From Apostichopus japonicus (lineage: Eukaryota; Echinodermata; Holothuroidea; Aspidochirotida; Stichopodidae), in contig NC_092578.1 in the NCBI RefSeq assembly GCF_037975245.1, positions 18,885,321 through 18,947,320 on the forward strand: 62,000 bases of DNA, in the 5' to 3' direction. Shown piece by piece: positions 58,131 through 62,000 of this stretch (position 1 is its first letter; each line of letters begins with the position of its first letter). The notes under the pieces were generated by a model, which saw only the letters and a program-made list of their open reading frames with translations, was not told where the DNA came from and ran no database searches. A program made the position numbers and the translations under genes.

Positions 58131-61100
58131 ATGTATGTATATGATATTAAATTCTTCATATCTCAACAGAGAGGACATTTTGAAAATCACAAAAGAGCAC
58201 ATTTTGCATGACAAAAATGGAAAAAGTTAACATTTTTAATAACGAAAAGGCCAGGATTCTTCTCAAATTCATGCCTTAAATTTGTGGTCACTTTTGAAGC
58301 ACTTTTAAAAAATGGAAAAGTGGACATCCCACCTTCCCTTGCTCCTGATTAATTTAATATTCATATTTGATCCACCTAAAAGTAAAATGTTGTTCCTTGA
58401 ATCGTTGGCAATTGAAGTCACGGTCGACGTAGAGTAATTTGTCATAGGACGGTTTATTAATCTGCAAAGTTAACGGAATAAAACAAATAAATACCCAAAG
58501 ATCAACAAAGTTCGACAAATGTCAAGTATATAATTGATCAAAGCACTGCAGGGCTAAAACTAAATTCATGAACTATCAAAATAATTCATTTCTTTTCTTG
58601 AGTATACTTACTGATCTATCTGTCGAAACCTCTCTTCTGCATACCGTACGTGAATTTAAACAGAGGGAAAAAAAGGAGGTAATTTTTTGGGGGGCAGAAA
58701 ATTAATCTTGCTCAGATGTCATTCTTGTATATCCATCTGTTCTCAGCTTTTCTAAATTAGTGTAAATAATTCAAGTTAGAGCTTTCAACGTAGTTAAGAT
58801 CTTGTATGGGAGGCATTTGTCTAATTCTAGTAGTGTGAGTGGATGTCGTATATGATTCATTATTCACCTCAGATCTCTCTCTCTCTCTCAGTGGGTGTTT
58901 CATTCTTCCTTACCAATCTCCTCCAATATTCTCCTATCATTTTCTTGCATCCTCACAGGACTTTTAACTTTGATCACACATCTCTTTAAGACACCATTTA
59001 TGCCGAAGGTGCCCAGGGAAAGTAGGTTAATAACATAATTACAGTGGCTTCAGCCAGGGTGAAATGGTAACAGTCAGCCAAAGGTTTCTTTAACCTTGTC
59101 TGTGAAAGCTTCCATTTTTATATATATATATATATTAATAGCTGATTGTGGCTTTGAATTCTTTCTCAGTCTTAATCACATTTTGAAAGAATGTTCACTG
59201 TTTGCGGTGACATCACTGAAGTTGCTGCTGAGAATTCAGTTTCTTGCGACCTCAATTGATGTTTGGTGTCGTAAAGTGTGGTAGACAATTTTTGTCACTT
59301 CATCGTAAGTTTGTAGTCTGATTGCAAGACTCTAAAAATGTGCAATTAAATTGGCCTGTGTTAAAAACAAAAAAAACAACAACAAACAAACAAAATAATT
59401 AGAGCTGATAATTGTCCTGTGGTATCAAAATGAGAAAGACTAATTGCAGAATTTGGCTCATGTTTAGTTTTAATTGTTTGGATCTGCGATGTCATTGTTT
59501 TTGAGGAAGATACACGCTACTCTGAAGAAGATCGAATTAGGGTCAGTTAGCGGTATCTTTTGAAGTACGGTAGTGAATGTAGATTTAAACTTAAACCTTG
59601 AACAACATATTGAAGTCTAACCAATCTTGGTTTGACTCGCCTTCAACTAGCTAAAGAGTATAATATGCATCTTTCAGGCTATGGAAGTTTTTTTCACTGT
59701 TCTGGATTTTCCAACTCGCTACAATTTATATTATATATATTAACTTAGCATTTACAACTATAACTACTCAATGCTTCATATTCAAATATTGTATATTGAA
59801 AACAAAAATGTCAAATTGAACTGTAATCATTCCTAACTTATATGTTATTCGTAACTTAGTAAGGAAATAAGAGCATGTTGGGAAGAGGATGAGTGAGGGA
59901 AAGGGGGTTAATTAAACCTTGGAGAAAGCATAAGAGGGGGCGGGAGGGGGGAGGAAGGATAGATGGATGAGAGGAAACTAGAAAAGTCATGTATTATTAG
60001 CTGTTTTAACATCATTCCAATCTTACCTGTCTCATTAACATATAAGCATTACAATCAACTAAGTCTACGGTACAGTATATATTACAAACTGGTAACAGTC
60101 CTCCCCCATGACCCACTTCAAGGTTATACTGCCCTCGTTCTTAAAAATCTACCATTCAGAAGTGGTTAACATGGTTTTGAGTGTGGCTTGTTATCTGCAC
60201 TTGCAAATTCGTAAATACCCAAACCAGCCAGTTTTATGGTTCCGATCAGACTCGACATGAAAAAATGTAGCCAATCTATTTCTAACTGCGCATTCAATCA
60301 CTTCCAACCAAAGTGAATCCTGCAAGAAACGGAAATTCCCTTTAACCTTGTGTAGGACCAGGTCATTATTTATGCACCAGGCTTTGAGCTTTAAATTTGA
60401 AGTGGTTCTCGGGCTTTCACAGTGATGAAAAAAATTGCACCGGTTTTTATCGCCAAAATATACGAGAACAGTGCATGCATGTATATTTACTACCCCTCCG
60501 AGAGACATTATGCCAAAATTGCCTCGACCATAAGCGTGACGTTTATATGCGGCCGTGGGTAAACAAAACCATCAAATGGTCTGCTAACAAATTTGCTTTT
60601 TCTTCTGTTTCAAGCTGTCATCGGTGTTGACACAAACCATTAAGAGGGAAAGATGGGAAGAGATGCTGCCATTCTTCTGACCTTTAAAGATAAGAATAAA
60701 CGAAGAGCAGAGTCACAGAGCATCATCAGTGAATTAAATTGATGACTATCTGAGGCAGCAGCCTTGTGTTTTCTCCTCTGTTGTAGAGTAATCTTAAAAT
60801 GCCTCTTCATATCAATTAAAGGGAGGAAAGAGAGAGAAAAAGAAGGTCATGTCCGTTTAAAATGTAGGAATTCTTTCTTAAGTGCAGTACTTTAACAGTT
60901 GAAGTAGAGAATATGGAAACTTTTTCAACCTAGAATTGTTTCTTTATTGGTTTCATTTCTCTTCTTCTATTTTTCTCCCCTCCCCCACTTTTTTTTAATA
61001 TAATATCTAATATTATCTCGTTCTTGAATCCTTAACCCACTGGCTTGTGTAGTCATTTTAACGTTTTGATCGGTAACAGTTATTCAGGTCAAAAATTCAA

Positions 61101-62000
61101 CGATGCCATGAAACAGTATGTTGTAACACTTTCCGATACTTTTCAAAGAGTTGACTATAACAAGGTGAAGAAATCCAAGGAAAAACAAACAAGGGAAACG
61201 TCTCAGTCAGCTTATAAGTAGAAACTCTACCTGAACAAAAAATAGAAAATCTATGTAATATCTATTTCCCTCTCACCTTTCTAAGACATGTCTCATTTTG
61301 GACAAACAGATTGATCACAACAAACAAAACCTTTAGATGTCCCTCATCCATTGATCATTAGTACCATGGGAACAACAGTAGTTGTTGTCTGAAGTGGGAT
61401 CAATAGGACAGTGAATATTGAAAGAGCGAAGCAACATGAATTGAGCTCTGATGAGAAGAGTTTACTGTAAGAATCAGTTATTATATCTGGCTAACATTAC
61501 TGGCACATTAAATTTAAAATTCATTTTGCAGTCAACTGCTTTTAACCTTTTATGTGTGTCAATATTAAGGAGCTTTTTTGGTTCCTTGCTGAATGCAAAT
61601 TTTGAAATCTATGTGATGGCGAGGATGTGCGTGTGTGTGTCTGTGATGCCTTGGCTTGTTAACAAAGATATCTCAGAAAGTAATGATGATATACTTGTGG
61701 GGGATCCACTTTAGTAAAACGACATAATTGTTTCTCCTAGCGGGTGAATGGCCATCTGAGGTGACATAAGTCTTAAACCCTGGTATACACCGTGATAAAT
61801 AAGGTCTCCCTTAATTAAGTTAAAGCAACATTTTTAGCTATTCATTGAGGTCAAATAAAATGTGGCAAGGAGTCACCAAGCATCTTGCCTTTTGCTTACC
61901 ATTTATTTTCGGGATTAGTGATTATAATAATCATGTTTTCCCTAAAGAGGTTTTCCTTGCAAAAGTAGTACTTTTACATGTAACATCCAAAAGTCTTATT
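58131..62000. other. No gene recognised, one SINE fragment
   Basis: AT-rich, with short CT and TA microsatellites (about 58872-58890 and 59120-59135). Open frames are short and unmatched. Confidence 0.4.
59676..59742 (+). mobile_element. SINE 3' fragment, same family as 9654-9794
   Basis: AGGCTATGGAAGTTT, CACTGTTCTGGATTTTCCA and a TATA-rich end correspond step by step to the tail of the element at 9654-9794. The tRNA head is missing, so this copy is 5' truncated. Confidence 0.75.

Overview
The window is animal nuclear DNA: AT-rich, intron-rich, with GT-AG introns, many microsatellites and tRNA-headed SINEs. SINE 3' tails of the 'AAAGCGCTTTGAGACC ... AAAGCGCTATATAAA' type, a multigene-family style secreted protein and the gene structures suggest a marine deuterostome, most likely an echinoderm (perhaps a sea cucumber). 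The organism is inferred, not proven.

Region 1 (about 550-13501, + strand) holds a gene of 7 well-supported coding exons plus one or two phase-compatible extra exons. It encodes a secreted protein of about 536-602 residues. An N-terminal cysteine-rich part is followed by a domain whose strand/helix order resembles clan CD (C13/legumain, caspase-like) peptidases. The positions expected to hold the catalytic His and Cys read Asn-Ser-Pro and Asp-Gln-Ser, so it looks like a pseudopeptidase. It also has an EF-hand-like calcium loop split by an intron.

Region 2 (13502-16911) lies between two convergent genes and holds a near-perfect 30-bp inverted repeat.

Region 3 (16912-39078, - strand; non-coding first exon probably near 40418-40530) is a complete vps41 gene (HOPS tethering complex subunit). 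I rebuilt 23 coding exons with consistent phases that join to an 880-residue protein. It has an acidic N-terminus, beta-propeller, clathrin-heavy-chain-repeat region and an intact C-terminal RING-H2 finger. Its introns carry a SINE, minisatellites and tandem duplications. One 80-bp duplication copies the splice acceptor of exon 17.

Region 4 (about 40420-41300) is a head-to-head promoter region between vps41 and an unrecognised + strand gene. It contains GTCACGTGA, nearly the CLEAR/TFEB site expected for lysosomal genes. The + gene has a probable non-coding exon, an ATG exon (41203-41282) and a second coding exon (45779-45861). Its later exons are not recognised.

Region 5 (about 46000-62000) shows no convincing coding exons. 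It holds SINE fragments, a roughly 450-bp MITE with terminal inverted repeats (57682-58130), a long TA microsatellite and short minisatellites. It is either the long intron(s) of the + gene or intergenic.
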